From contig PBAL01000012.1 in the NCBI GenBank assembly GCA_002715965.1, forward strand, positions 1-64,000: a stretch of 64,000 nt of DNA, given 5' to 3'. Below, in pieces: positions 8,242 to 17,000 of this stretch. Made by a program: the position numbers and the translations under genes. The notes under the pieces were generated by a model. That model saw only the letters and a list, made by a program, of their open reading frames with translations. It ran no database searches and had not been told where the DNA came from. Each line of letters starts with the position of its first letter. Within the stretch, counting starts at the first letter, position 1. The stretch comes from Verrucomicrobiales bacterium. Lineage in GTDB: Bacteria > Verrucomicrobiota > Verrucomicrobiia > Limisphaerales > JAYPXF01.

Positions 8242-9579
8242 TTACGAAGCCCGCTTCTTGCCGAGCTTTACGGGCTTGATCACAAACCCTTTGCGATACT
8301 TTCGGGTGAGGTGTTTGTTGGCCTCGGGCTTGTTCGTGATCTTCAGTTTCTTGGCGTCGAACTCCAGAGTCTGCTTCGGGAAAAAGGCGGCGACGTTGCC
8401 GAGTTGAACGGTTTCGGTTAGATGTCCGCCGTATTCGAATCCGTCGCTGGGTTGTTTGCCACTCAGGCAGCCATCCACAAAACCGAAGTAGTGGTTCAGG
8501 CTGGGCTCGGATTCGATGGGGAAGTCGGGCTTGTTGACGAAGGGCGTACCGACGTGGGGCACGAAGAGGTTCCCGCCCTCGCCGACCATGATCGATCCGC
8601 CGCCCGGCATGCGCTGTCCCGGCGCGAGTTTGGCGATGGAACCACTGGGGCGGCGTCCGCCGTCATACCAGGTGATCTTGAGGGTCTTGCCGGCGGTGTA
8701 TTCTGTGCCGGGCACGACGTAACGGATGGTCTCCTGCGCCGGCCAGACTTCGTCGTTCATGCCGGAGTGTTCCGAACGGACACTGATGGGATCGCCGGTG
8801 ATTTTTAACGAGGTGTAGACGGGATCCAATAGGTGACAACCGAAGTCGCCGATCGCGCCGGAGCCGAAGTCCTGCCAATCGCGCCAGGTGAAGGGGTGAT
8901 AGACTCGATTGCCGCCGTAGGGTCGGGACGGAGCCACGCTCAACCAGAGATCCCAATTGAGTCCTTTGGGTTGCGGCTCGTTCTGCTTCGGACGATCGAG
9001 CAGAGTGCTGCGGCCGTGTCCGGTGGTACCGACCCAGGAATGGACTTCCTTGATCTTCCCGACCACACCGGACTGGATGAGTTTCACCGTGGTGCGATAC
9101 GCGGTGTGGGAGTGAATCTGATTTCCCATGCGGGTGATCACGCCATGCTTCTTCGCACTCAGGCGCATTTGCCGGGCTTCCCACACCGTGCGGGTGAGCG
9201 GTTTCTGGCAATAGACATGTTTGCCGCGTGCCATGGCATCCAGGCTGATGATGGCATGCGTGTGATCGGGCGTGGAGACACTCACCGCGTCGATCTTGTC
9301 ACCGAGCGAATCCAGCATTTCGCGGTAGTCCTGAAAGATCTTGGCATGGGGATGCTTCCGGGCGGCTTTCACCGTTCGATTCAGATCGACGTCCGCATAG
9401 GCCACTGGGTGAACACCCTTGTGGTTCGTGATCTCAATGATGTCGGACATCCCTTTCCCATCCGCGCCAATGCCCGCGAAGTTGAGTTTGCTGTTGAGAT
9501 TGCGTCCGCGAACGATGACGGGAGCGGCAACGGCGGCCGACACAGCGGTGGCCAGAAAAGCACGACGTGAGGTGTTCAT
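8242..9579 (-). CDS. Gfo/Idh/MocA oxidoreductase, Tat leader (copy 2)
   Basis: A 445-residue secreted oxidoreductase-like protein. The leader MNTSRRAFLATAVSAAVAAP has twin arginines at 5-6 and a hydrophobic core; the nucleotide-binding region is LNFAGIGADGKGMSDI. The usual catalytic-loop EKP is QKP here (HVYCQKPLTRTVWEA), a substitution I recall as frequent in secreted Gfo/Idh groups of these phyla. The DLWLSVAP and GAIGDFGCHLLD segments also match that group. ATG 9579 was preferred to the in-frame ATG at 9597 because it starts directly at the leader. It sits alone between the deacylase and the dehydratase; 324 bases separate it from the latter. Confidence 0.84.
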   Translation of the reverse strand: MNTSRRAFLATAVSAAVAAPVIVRGRNLNSKLNFAGIGADGKGMSDIIEITNHKGVHPVAYADVDLNRTVKAARKHPHAKIFQDYREMLDSLGDKIDAVSVSTPDHTHAIISLDAMARGKHVYCQKPLTRTVWEARQMRLSAKKHGVITRMGNQIHSHTAYRTTVKLIQSGVVGKIKEVHSWVGTTGHGRSTLLDRPKQNEPQPKGLNWDLWLSVAPSRPYGGNRVYHPFTWRDWQDFGSGAIGDFGCHLLDPVYTSLKITGDPISVRSEHSGMNDEVWPAQETIRYVVPGTEYTAGKTLKITWYDGGRRPSGSIAKLAPGQRMPGGGSIMVGEGGNLFVPHVGTPFVNKPDFPIESEPSLNHYFGFVDGCLSGKQPSDGFEYGGHLTETVQLGNVAAFFPKQTLEFDAKKLKITNKPEANKHLTRKYRKGFVIKPVKLGKKRAS

Positions 9580-9903
9580 GGAACGGATAGTCTCCAAGAG
9601 TTTGTCTGGATCAAGCTATTTGATGCCTGGCTAAAGGACTACCGCGACCGAACTCGGCAGAATCACCCGCAGCCAAATCCGATGCTGCGGGCGATGTCGA
9701 CGAGTTGCGGGAAGCGGTCGAGCAGGCGTATCGCGAGAAGCTTTACTGAATTCCATTGTCCTGCCCCATCGTCTTTCTTCATCTGGAGAGGACGAAACTT
9801 TCAGGACAAGATAGGGGAAGGATGATCCGTGCGGGCATTGCACGACGCAGGTGTCGTCGTTTGCCGCTTTTACATGGTGTTCTCCAACAGATTCATCGAG
9901 TTA
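9580..9903. other. Intergenic stretch with a possible gene-end relic
   Basis: No complete gene. On the plus strand a short frame (about 9637-9749) ends with DELREAVEQAYREKLY followed by TGA at 9747-9749, which has the composition of a real protein C-terminus but no start and no identifiable family. The rest, including the AT-richer part before 9903, shows nothing recognisable. Confidence 0.25.
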
Positions 9904-10911
9904 TTAAGGCCCCGAAATCCATTCGCGAAACTGGTGCTCGTCCACGTTGCGTCCGCTGAGCACGACGACGATGTCGCCGGTGCCGTCGAAGTTCACCTTG
10001 CCGGTCAGGAGGGCGGCGGTGGTGATGGCTCCGGAAGGTTCGGTCTGGAGACCGTGGTGGTGGTAGAGCCAGCGCATGGCCTGTCGAGTTTCGGTGTCCG
10101 GGATGGCGACGGCGGAGGAAACTTCCCGTTGCAGTATGGGCCAGTTGTGTACGCCGACGTCATAGGAGAGAAGGCCGTCGCAGATGCTGGTGGGTTGTTC
10201 GATGCGGACGCGTTCGCCGGCCTTTAGCGACTGGCCGAAGTCGGCCGCGGTGTCGGGCTCGACGCCGATGATCTCGGCTTTCGGAAAACCGTCCGCAATG
10301 GCAAGTGCGTGTCCGGCCATCAGTCCTCCGCCACTCACCTGACAAACGAACTGCGAGACATCTCGTTCGTTACCTTGCAACTCGGTGACGATCTCGAGGC
10401 CGCCGACGCCATTGCCCGCGATGACGTGGTTGTCGTCGTAGGGCGAGGCCTGGATGCCGCCTTCCTGTTCGGCGATCTCGCGGGTCAGGCGATCCCGTTC
10501 TCCGGTCTCGTGATCACGCGAGATATCGTAAGTGCGAATTTCGGCTCCGAAGGATCGCGTGCGCTCGAATTTGGTCTGCGGCGCGCTCTCGGGCATCACG
10601 ATGATAACGCGTTTTCCGTATTGCTTGCCGGCGAAGGCGATCCCCGATGCGAAGTTGCCCGAAGAATGGGCTGCCACGGGCCGGTCGCTGATCCGATCGA
10701 GGTTGTTGGCCAGCCAATTCAGCGCGCCCATGAGCTTGAAGGAGCCGACCGGGGTCCAACCATAGTCTTTCAGCCAGACCCGGCGACCGGATCGGAGCTT
10801 GAGTTCTTTTTCGAGTTCGTAGGAGCGGATCAACGGCGCCGCTGAAATGTGCTGACGGATTACCTGCTCGGCTTGGCGAACGTCTTCGATGGTTGCGGTG
10901 CTATTGCTCAT
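9904..10911 (-). CDS. Serine/threonine dehydratase-family PLP enzyme (hydroxyaspartate dehydratase / EutB-like)
   Basis: A 335-residue fold-type II PLP enzyme. Lys59 in VGSFKLMGA is the expected Schiff-base lysine, SSGNFASG (83-90) binds the substrate carboxylate and the glycine-rich SGGGLMAG cradles the PLP phosphate. There is no C-terminal ACT domain, so it is not a biosynthetic IlvA. The size and motifs suit catabolic members such as threo-3-hydroxyaspartate ammonia-lyase, beta-hydroxyaspartate dehydratase (BhcB) or EutB of hydroxyectoine gene clusters. The nearby deacylase and D-threonine-aldolase-like gene favour a hydroxylated amino acid substrate (inference). The next gene upstream on the same strand starts after a 69-base gap. 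Confidence 0.82.
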   Translation of the reverse strand: MSNSTATIEDVRQAEQVIRQHISAAPLIRSYELEKELKLRSGRRVWLKDYGWTPVGSFKLMGALNWLANNLDRISDRPVAAHSSGNFASGIAFAGKQYGKRVIIVMPESAPQTKFERTRSFGAEIRTYDISRDHETGERDRLTREIAEQEGGIQASPYDDNHVIAGNGVGGLEIVTELQGNERDVSQFVCQVSGGGLMAGHALAIADGFPKAEIIGVEPDTAADFGQSLKAGERVRIEQPTSICDGLLSYDVGVHNWPILQREVSSAVAIPDTETRQAMRWLYHHHGLQTEPSGAITTAALLTGKVNFDGTGDIVVVLSGRNVDEHQFREWISGP

Positions 10912-10980
10912 GCCAAAATGTCTTTTGCCACCAGTTCATGCGTGCCGGTAAGCAGCGATTCACGACCGGAGTTGCCTGCG

Positions 10981-12777
10981 TCAGTTCTTCACCGTGACTT
11001 TGATGCCCAACGACTTCGCGGCAGCCGCCAGTCCGGGCAGGTCTCCATACTTCACCGCGCCGGGCACGAAGTTCGGATCGCGCCAATCGGCGATGGCCAC
11101 AAAACGGAAGTCGTCATGGGCGATCGATACGGAGGCGACGTTACCCTTTCCGGCGACCACGCTGGCGGCCAAGGCGATGGCTTCCATTCCCGGCTCGGCG
11201 ACCAGACGAACTCGATGTCCTGCTGCTTTGGCCGAGAGGATCTGGGCGTAGATTTCGCGGGTGCGTTGCGCGAACCAAGAGTGGTTGTAGCCGTGCGTAT
11301 AAGCGGGGATCCGGCGTGGATTGGGAACGATCGCGGTTTGCTCCGGGCGATCTTCAGGCGACTTCACCTTGATGGTGACCTTGCCGTTCTTCGCGGCCGG
11401 ACACGGAGTGGGCTTCACGGTGTCTTCCAGTCCGATGATGGTTTGCCAGGCGGAGGCGACGATCTGGTTTCGCTTGCCGGCGCTCATTGATGCCAGTTGC
11501 TGATCGGAGGTTTCGGCCAACCACTTGTTCAGATTGCGTTGGAAGCCATCGCCACCCCGGGGACGCGGATGCTCGTCATTGTAGACCGCGTGTTCTTCCG
11601 AAGTCAGGGCGCGGAAGTCGGCCTCTTCAATCGCCCCCTTGTGTCCGAGCTTGAGGTGCTGGTTGAACCAGTCGTACATCAACTCACGTGTCACCACGTT
11701 GTAGTTGTGTTTGAAGCGAAGCAGGTCGCCGCAGATCACGTTGTCCGGCTTGCCATACATCGTGTAAAGCCGTTTCAACTCGGGGAAGCCCTTGCCGGGA
11801 ACCAGCATTTCTCGCGTCCAGTCGTTGGCGGCCGTCATGCCCTGCGGCTTGGGGGCAAAGAGCGCTGTCAGTTCAACGTTGCCCGTGCCGATGCGCAACA
11901 GGCTGGCGTTTTCACAAACGCAACCGCCCTGCATCGAGCTGGAAACCATGCCGTTGGGAAAAGCCGCGATCGGGCGATCATCAATGGCGCACACCATGAT
12001 CGTCTGTGTGCCTCCGCCGCTTCCGCCGGTGACCGCGATCCGCGTGGGATCCACATCCGGGAGGCTTTGCAGAAAATCGATCCCGCGAATCGAGTTCCAG
12101 GTCTGCACGCCGAAGATCGATTGCAGCCGCAGCTCCGCCTGCGCGCTGTAAAAACCCCAACCCGAGCGCCCGGTCCAGTTCGGTCCCACCTCGCGAATTC
12201 GATGCCCGACCTGCATATCCAGCTGCTGGTTGTCGGCGTAGCCGATCATGTCGTAGAGCAGAACGACACAACCCAACCGTGCAAGATTCGCGCAGCGCGC
12301 GACCTTGGGAAAACGACCTGAGTCCGCAAACTTCTCATCGCCGATCTTGATCCGGGCCTTCACCCCGGCTTCGCCATGATTCTGCAGCCGGCCGCCATGC
12401 CCGTGGGGCGAAAGTACCGCGGGGAATTTTCGTCCGGGCTTGGCCTTGGCCGGGCGGAAAAGCAATCCGGTGACATGCAATCCCGGATAACTCTCGAAGT
12501 ATACCTTCTCCACGGTGAAATCAGGTCGCTCGACCTTGCCATGCACGACCGCCTTCAATGGCGTCCGCTCGGGAAGCGGATACAGGCCATTGGCGACGAG
12601 CACGCGTCGTTTAAGCATCACCTTCCGTTTCTCCCACGCATCAAGGCTGCCCGGAACGTGGAAGGGGAAGAAACCGTTCAAGTCCTTGAGGTCTTGAGCC
12701 TGAGCGGCCGGACCAAGCAGCAGACTGAAGGCTGCGATCAAAAGAAGGGAATGGATGGAATGACGAAGGGTTTTCAT
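10981..12777 (-). CDS. Secreted alpha/beta hydrolase (acetyl xylan esterase/dienelactone-hydrolase type)
   Basis: A 598-residue protein starting with a Sec signal peptide (MKTLRHSIHSLLLIAAFSL, cleavage likely near AAQAQ). The alpha/beta hydrolase region has the oxyanion-type segment SPHGHGG and the nucleophile elbow AVTGGSGGGTQT with the Ser at its centre; FPNGMVSSSMQGGCVCENAS follows. The C-terminal 120 residues form an extra alpha/beta region of unclear role. Similar proteins in Verrucomicrobiota and Planctomycetota are annotated as acetylxylan esterase-like and act outside the cytoplasm on acylated sugars; the substrate here is not shown. ATG 12777 was chosen because the signal peptide begins there, although 12801 is in frame. 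Downstream of the M81 gene on the same strand by 183 bases. Confidence 0.75.
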   Translation of the reverse strand: MKTLRHSIHSLLLIAAFSLLLGPAAQAQDLKDLNGFFPFHVPGSLDAWEKRKVMLKRRVLVANGLYPLPERTPLKAVVHGKVERPDFTVEKVYFESYPGLHVTGLLFRPAKAKPGRKFPAVLSPHGHGGRLQNHGEAGVKARIKIGDEKFADSGRFPKVARCANLARLGCVVLLYDMIGYADNQQLDMQVGHRIREVGPNWTGRSGWGFYSAQAELRLQSIFGVQTWNSIRGIDFLQSLPDVDPTRIAVTGGSGGGTQTIMVCAIDDRPIAAFPNGMVSSSMQGGCVCENASLLRIGTGNVELTALFAPKPQGMTAANDWTREMLVPGKGFPELKRLYTMYGKPDNVICGDLLRFKHNYNVVTRELMYDWFNQHLKLGHKGAIEEADFRALTSEEHAVYNDEHPRPRGGDGFQRNLNKWLAETSDQQLASMSAGKRNQIVASAWQTIIGLEDTVKPTPCPAAKNGKVTIKVKSPEDRPEQTAIVPNPRRIPAYTHGYNHSWFAQRTREIYAQILSAKAAGHRVRLVAEPGMEAIALAASVVAGKGNVASVSIAHDDFRFVAIADWRDPNFVPGAVKYGDLPGLAAAAKSLGIKVTVKN

Positions 12778-12960
12778 TTGGAGATTGATCTGGAAATTCA
12801 TTCGCGAACCGTTCCCGAAAGGCCAGCCGATTTTTTGGTCGGCTGCTACAGATTTGGACCGCCTTGGACTCCTCTCAAGTTCGGAATGTGGCGGGTGAAT
12901 TGCCGTGTGAAACGATGGGGTCTTCTCACATTTGCGGACCGGCGTAGTTCCGCCCGAAGA

Positions 12961-14481
12961 TCAAACATCCCAGGATCGCAACAACACCGGTTTGAATTCC
13001 GGGATGTCTTCGTCCGCAGGAAAATATGGGCGTTGGAGGTTTTGATACCGAACGCCACGCAAAGTTGCGGGGGTGGGGCCGGGGGTGTCGAGAATCAGCG
13101 CGGCCTTGGCGATGTGTTGGTAGCCGACTCGAAAGTTCATGGGGTTTTTGACCACCACAAATTTGGCGTCCTTTGCGTGCAGTCCCAAGGATTGGAATTG
13201 CTCGTCAGCCCAATCGTAGGTCGGGTTCGACATCACGAGCATCTGGATGGCGCCGACCTTGAGCACCGCCGATGCTCCCATGTCCCCCGGCTGACCGTTC
13301 CAGAAGCCGCCGGTGTAGCGAAAGGCGCCGTTGCTGATGGCGGTGAGTTCCGCCGTGAGTTGCAATGGTTCACCCCACCGGGGATCGAGCGCGTGTCCCA
13401 GCGAAATCGAAAACGTGCTGCCGGGCGCATGTTCGTGGCATCGCTGCGCCGCCTCCGGATCGACCACAGGAACGAGGCATGGTTCACGGATGTCCATCTC
13501 CAGCAGTTGCCGCAACGTCGCCACGCTGTCGCCCGCAGCGCCGCCACCGCAACAGTCGGCGGTTTCCACCAGCAGGACGGGCCCGCCTTCGATGGCCAGC
13601 CCGCGCTTGATCGCTTCGGCTGGTGTGAACACTTCCGGTTCCATGTCGAAGCGCTTGGCCCAGTAGTGATTGGCCAGTTCGATGGCAATGCGTTCCGCCG
13701 CGGCCGGATCGTCATTCGTGATTGCCAGTCCGCCGGAACCCAGGTCGGGAAGATCCAGATAGGGATAGACGTGCAGCACGCTGGTGGAAAGCGCCGCGCC
13801 GGAATGTTCGTGGGATTTCGCCTGACGCATGATCTCGGCAAAGGGTCCGTCGCCTTCGGTGTTGCCGTGCACGGATCCGGTCAGCACCGGAACCTTGGCC
13901 ATGGCCATCGTGGGACGGACCTTGCCATCGATGATGTCCAGCAACAGCCGCGCCCCGCGTTCACCCGTGGTGAAAGCGTCGCGATGCGGATACGTTTCCC
14001 AGGCAACAAGCGCGTCCGCCAATCGCACCATCGCTTCGGTGATGTGCGCATGCAGATCGAGCGTGACGACGATCGGAAGGTCCGGACCGGTGATTTCTCG
14101 AACGGCAGCCAACAAATCGCCTTCCAGATCACCCGTGCCATTCGCCGCCGCCGCGCCGTGCAGCGCCAGGAGCAGGCCATCAATCGGGAGCGCGTCCCGC
14201 AGCCGTTGCAGTAGTTCACCCTTGAGCTGTGCGTGGCAGTCCGCAGTCAAGGCACCGCTGGGACATGCCGTCGCCACGAGCAGAGGCACGATTTCGGATT
14301 GTCGCTCCCGCAGGACGCCGGACATTCCTCCGACAACCCCGGTATCCTGCTTCAGAATTTCGTCGCCCCGCCGGAGTTCGCAGCGTTCGAAGCAGCCGAG
14401 ATCCGTCGGCACACCGCCGAGTTGATTGCACTCGATAAAGATGGAACCGAGGGCGATGCGTAATGATGGGGCTTCAGCCAT
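12961..14481 (-). CDS. M81-family (MlrC-like) metallopeptidase
   Basis: A 506-residue protein matching the MlrC family, named from microcystin/linear-peptide degradation in Sphingomonas. Metal-ligand-type motifs are LDLHAHIT, TYPHRD and the Cys/Gly-rich ETADCCGGGAAGDS, followed by the C-terminal MlrC domain (VMSNPTYDWADEQF, VVKNPMNFR). No signal peptide, so cytoplasmic. Many bacterial MlrC homologues are found beside transporters and amino-acid catabolic genes and probably cleave small amides or peptides rather than toxins (family knowledge plus inference). It ends the minus-strand block of the island; the 232 bases before the next plus-strand gene hold no recognisable gene. Confidence 0.85.
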   Translation of the reverse strand: MAEAPSLRIALGSIFIECNQLGGVPTDLGCFERCELRRGDEILKQDTGVVGGMSGVLRERQSEIVPLLVATACPSGALTADCHAQLKGELLQRLRDALPIDGLLLALHGAAAANGTGDLEGDLLAAVREITGPDLPIVVTLDLHAHITEAMVRLADALVAWETYPHRDAFTTGERGARLLLDIIDGKVRPTMAMAKVPVLTGSVHGNTEGDGPFAEIMRQAKSHEHSGAALSTSVLHVYPYLDLPDLGSGGLAITNDDPAAAERIAIELANHYWAKRFDMEPEVFTPAEAIKRGLAIEGGPVLLVETADCCGGGAAGDSVATLRQLLEMDIREPCLVPVVDPEAAQRCHEHAPGSTFSISLGHALDPRWGEPLQLTAELTAISNGAFRYTGGFWNGQPGDMGASAVLKVGAIQMLVMSNPTYDWADEQFQSLGLHAKDAKFVVVKNPMNFRVGYQHIAKAALILDTPGPTPATLRGVRYQNLQRPYFPADEDIPEFKPVLLRSWDV

Positions 14482-14713
14482 ACAGACTTTCAGTAGTCAA
14501 AATTCAAAAATTACACAGCGTGCTGTGGTCTGGAAGGGAAATGACATGAAGGTCGAGGATTGTGTTTATGCGATAATTCCGCCGGTTGACTCAAGCAATG
14601 TGAAGCGACCAATGATACACGCTGATTGGCAAGGATTGTTTGTTGCCGTGTCGCAAGCGAAATGCCCGTGCGAATGATCTCGACCGTGCGTGAGCAGCCC
14701 GAATACTCGTCGG

Positions 14714-16003
14714 ATGAACGAAAAGTTTTCCGCGCCCAGTCGCCGCCAATTTGTGCAGACCTCCGCCGCGGTTGTCGGCGCCGGCATGTCCTCGCAGATC
14801 ATCACCTCGGCCAAGGCTGCCAATCCGATCACCGGACGGATCAAAGTGGGCCTGATCGGTTGTGGCGGGCGCGGAACGGGCGCGACGGTGCAGGCGATGA
14901 AGGCGGACAGTCGCGTGGAGTTGTGGGCGCTGGCGGATGTTTTCCCAGAACAAATCGAGAAGACGCAGGGAGTGGTGAAGGCGGAAATGGATCCCCGGCG
15001 AGTCCGCCTCAACGACTCTCGCAAGTTCTTCGGTCTGGATTCCTATGCGAAAATATTGCAGACAGACATTGATCTGGTGTTGATCGCCACTCCCGGCGGC
15101 TTTCGTCCGTATCACATCAAGGCCGCCGTCGAGGCCGGCAAACACATCTTCTGCGAAAAGCCGATGGCGGTGGATCCGCACGGCATCCGTCTGGTCATCG
15201 ACGCGGTTGCCGAAGCGAAAAGGAAAAACCTCGCCATCCGTGCCGGCTTCAACATGCGCTTCTATCCCGCCTACCGCGAGGCCATTAAACGCATCCACGC
15301 CGGAGCCATCGGTGACATTCGAAACGTCTATTCCACCCGCATGAGCAACCGTCTCGCGCGCTTTGATGGCGGCCGCAAACCGGGCCAGGGCGATCTCGAA
15401 TACCAGCTCCGCAACTGGCACTATTTCAACTGGCTTTCCGGCGACCTCATCATGGAAATCACCGTGCACAGCGTCGACAAGATCGCTTGGATCATGGGCG
15501 ACGTATCACCCGCGAGGGTCGTCGCCTCCGGTGCCCGCCACCAGCAGACCATTGGCGATATCTGGGATCAATTCGACGTCACCTACGAATACGAAAACGG
15601 ACTCGTCGCCATCCTCAAGACCCGCTACCTGAGCGGTTGCCACAACGAACACAAGGATCTCATTATCGGCACCAAGGGCACCTGCGAACTCCGATCGGGC
15701 CAGGCCACGATTCAAGGCGAGAATTCCTGGCGCTACAAAGGCCCCAAGGTCAGCTCCCACCAGATCGAGCACGACGAGCTTTACGCCGACCTCCGCCAAG
15801 GCATCATCCCCAACGACGGCGATCGCATGGTCAACAGCACCCTCATGGGCATCGCCGGCCGCATGTCTGCCTACACCGGGAGGGCCATCACTTGGAAACA
15901 GGCGCTCGAGTCCAAACTCAAGACCATGCCCGACAATCTTGACTGGAACATGGATCTGCCCGAGCCAGTCATTCCGGAACCGGGCAAGACGCGTTTCATC
16001 TGA
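14714..16003 (+). CDS. Gfo/Idh/MocA oxidoreductase, Tat leader (copy 3)
   Basis: A 429-residue protein with Tat leader SRRQFVQTSAAVVGAGM, nucleotide-binding VGLIGCGGRGTG and catalytic-loop HIFCEKPMAVDP. The middle carries the MEITVHSVDKIAWIMG helix with the His that usually assists catalysis. ATG 14714 was chosen; a GTG at 14690 would add eight residues. It begins a divergent pair with the M81 gene and converges with the sialidase-like gene, overlapping its end by 8 bases, which leaves no room for an intergenic terminator. Confidence 0.85.
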   Translation: MNEKFSAPSRRQFVQTSAAVVGAGMSSQIITSAKAANPITGRIKVGLIGCGGRGTGATVQAMKADSRVELWALADVFPEQIEKTQGVVKAEMDPRRVRLNDSRKFFGLDSYAKILQTDIDLVLIATPGGFRPYHIKAAVEAGKHIFCEKPMAVDPHGIRLVIDAVAEAKRKNLAIRAGFNMRFYPAYREAIKRIHAGAIGDIRNVYSTRMSNRLARFDGGRKPGQGDLEYQLRNWHYFNWLSGDLIMEITVHSVDKIAWIMGDVSPARVVASGARHQQTIGDIWDQFDVTYEYENGLVAILKTRYLSGCHNEHKDLIIGTKGTCELRSGQATIQGENSWRYKGPKVSSHQIEHDELYADLRQGIIPNDGDRMVNSTLMGIAGRMSAYTGRAITWKQALESKLKTMPDNLDWNMDLPEPVIPEPGKTRFI

Positions 16004-17000
16004 TTTCGTCGAGCGTCACATTGAGGAAATAGACGCCGGTACGATTCATGTAGACCACACCGAGGTGGCCAGTATCGAGTTGCACGGCGCGGGCGGAGTA
16101 GTAGCGAGCGGCAATCGGTGTATCCGGCAGCAGGACGACTGGTTCTTTGTTCCAAGTCTTGCCGTTGTTGGGTGAGTAGTTGAAATGAAGCCCCTTGTTC
16201 TTGTGGCCGACACCCCAGGTTACCACCACGCCTCCATTCTTAAGCGGCGTCAGGAAACGTCCTTCCAGGTTGTCGCGTCGCGCGGGGCTGACAGGAAAGT
16301 CGATCGGGCTCCAGGCAAGACCGTCGTCGGTTGATCGCAACAGCTCGGGGCCCATGGCCAATAGCACGCCGCTGGCAGTCCGAATGATCTGTTGGAATTC
16401 ATGTTGTTTGCCGTCCGGTTCTCGCAGCGGAAAGACCTTCACCGTCTTCGTTCTGGGATCGAAAATGCGGGGTGAACCAACGCGTAGGGCAAGGAGCCAA
16501 CGGCTATCCTTCCAAGGAAGCACGTTGTGCCGCACTGCGCCGAGATGCTTCTTGTTGACCGGTCCGATGAGTCCTTGATCGCTCCAGTTGGTACCGTCGT
16601 CTTCGCTCAACGAGTAGAGCAAGGCTCGTTCGTAATATTTGTCCTTCGCGCGATCGTCGGCGATGTAATTCCAGGTCAACAGCAGTCGGTCATCAGGCAA
16701 AACATCCAAGGTTCCCGGATACACTTCATAGCGCTTCACCTCACGGACCGAAGCCGGTCGGTTTGCGGTCGTCGCGATGGCCTTGGGTCCGCTCCAATTC
16801 GCGCCGCGATCCGCGGAACGAGATACCTTCAAGATCTGACCGCTCTTGAAGGCAACCAGCAACGTTCCTTTGGCCGACAAGGCAATCGATGGGTGAACGT
16901 GCCCGGAGATGGGTCCCTTGACGATCTGAACCGGCTCGCTCGCCGAGCAATTGCCGGCGAGCGCCAGGCATAAGATGAGTTTTTGCAGGGTTCTTTTCAT
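15996..17000 (-). CDS. Secreted BNR-repeat sialidase-like protein A
   Basis: A 334-residue protein with a Sec signal (MKRTLQKLILCLALAGNCSA) followed by a beta-propeller with at least four Asp-box (BNR) repeats: SRSADRGANW, SEDDGTNW, RSTDDGLAW and SPNNGKTW. These repeats define the sialidase (GH33-like) superfold but are also found in non-sialidase enzymes, so cleavage of sialic acid is not proven. Its ATG overlaps the stop of the upstream homologue in an ATGA, so the two are translationally coupled. The 3' end overlaps the converging Gfo/Idh gene by 8 bases. The pair is flanked on both sides by Gfo/Idh genes, consistent with a sugar-acid function (inference). Confidence 0.75.
   Translation of the reverse strand: MKRTLQKLILCLALAGNCSASEPVQIVKGPISGHVHPSIALSAKGTLLVAFKSGQILKVSRSADRGANWSGPKAIATTANRPASVREVKRYEVYPGTLDVLPDDRLLLTWNYIADDRAKDKYYERALLYSLSEDDGTNWSDQGLIGPVNKKHLGAVRHNVLPWKDSRWLLALRVGSPRIFDPRTKTVKVFPLREPDGKQHEFQQIIRTASGVLLAMGPELLRSTDDGLAWSPIDFPVSPARRDNLEGRFLTPLKNGGVVVTWGVGHKNKGLHFNYSPNNGKTWNKEPVVLLPDTPIAARYYSARAVQLDTGHLGVVYMNRTGVYFLNVTLDEIR

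Noticed and set aside
6937-10911. Complete ectoine degradation operon
   Set aside because: Only deacylase- and dehydratase-like members are present; the ectoine hydrolase and other signature genes are missing from the window.
12376-14214. 612-codon plus-strand frame across the hydrolase and M81 genes
   Set aside because: It spans two genes on the opposite strand and the gap between them; no motif supports it.
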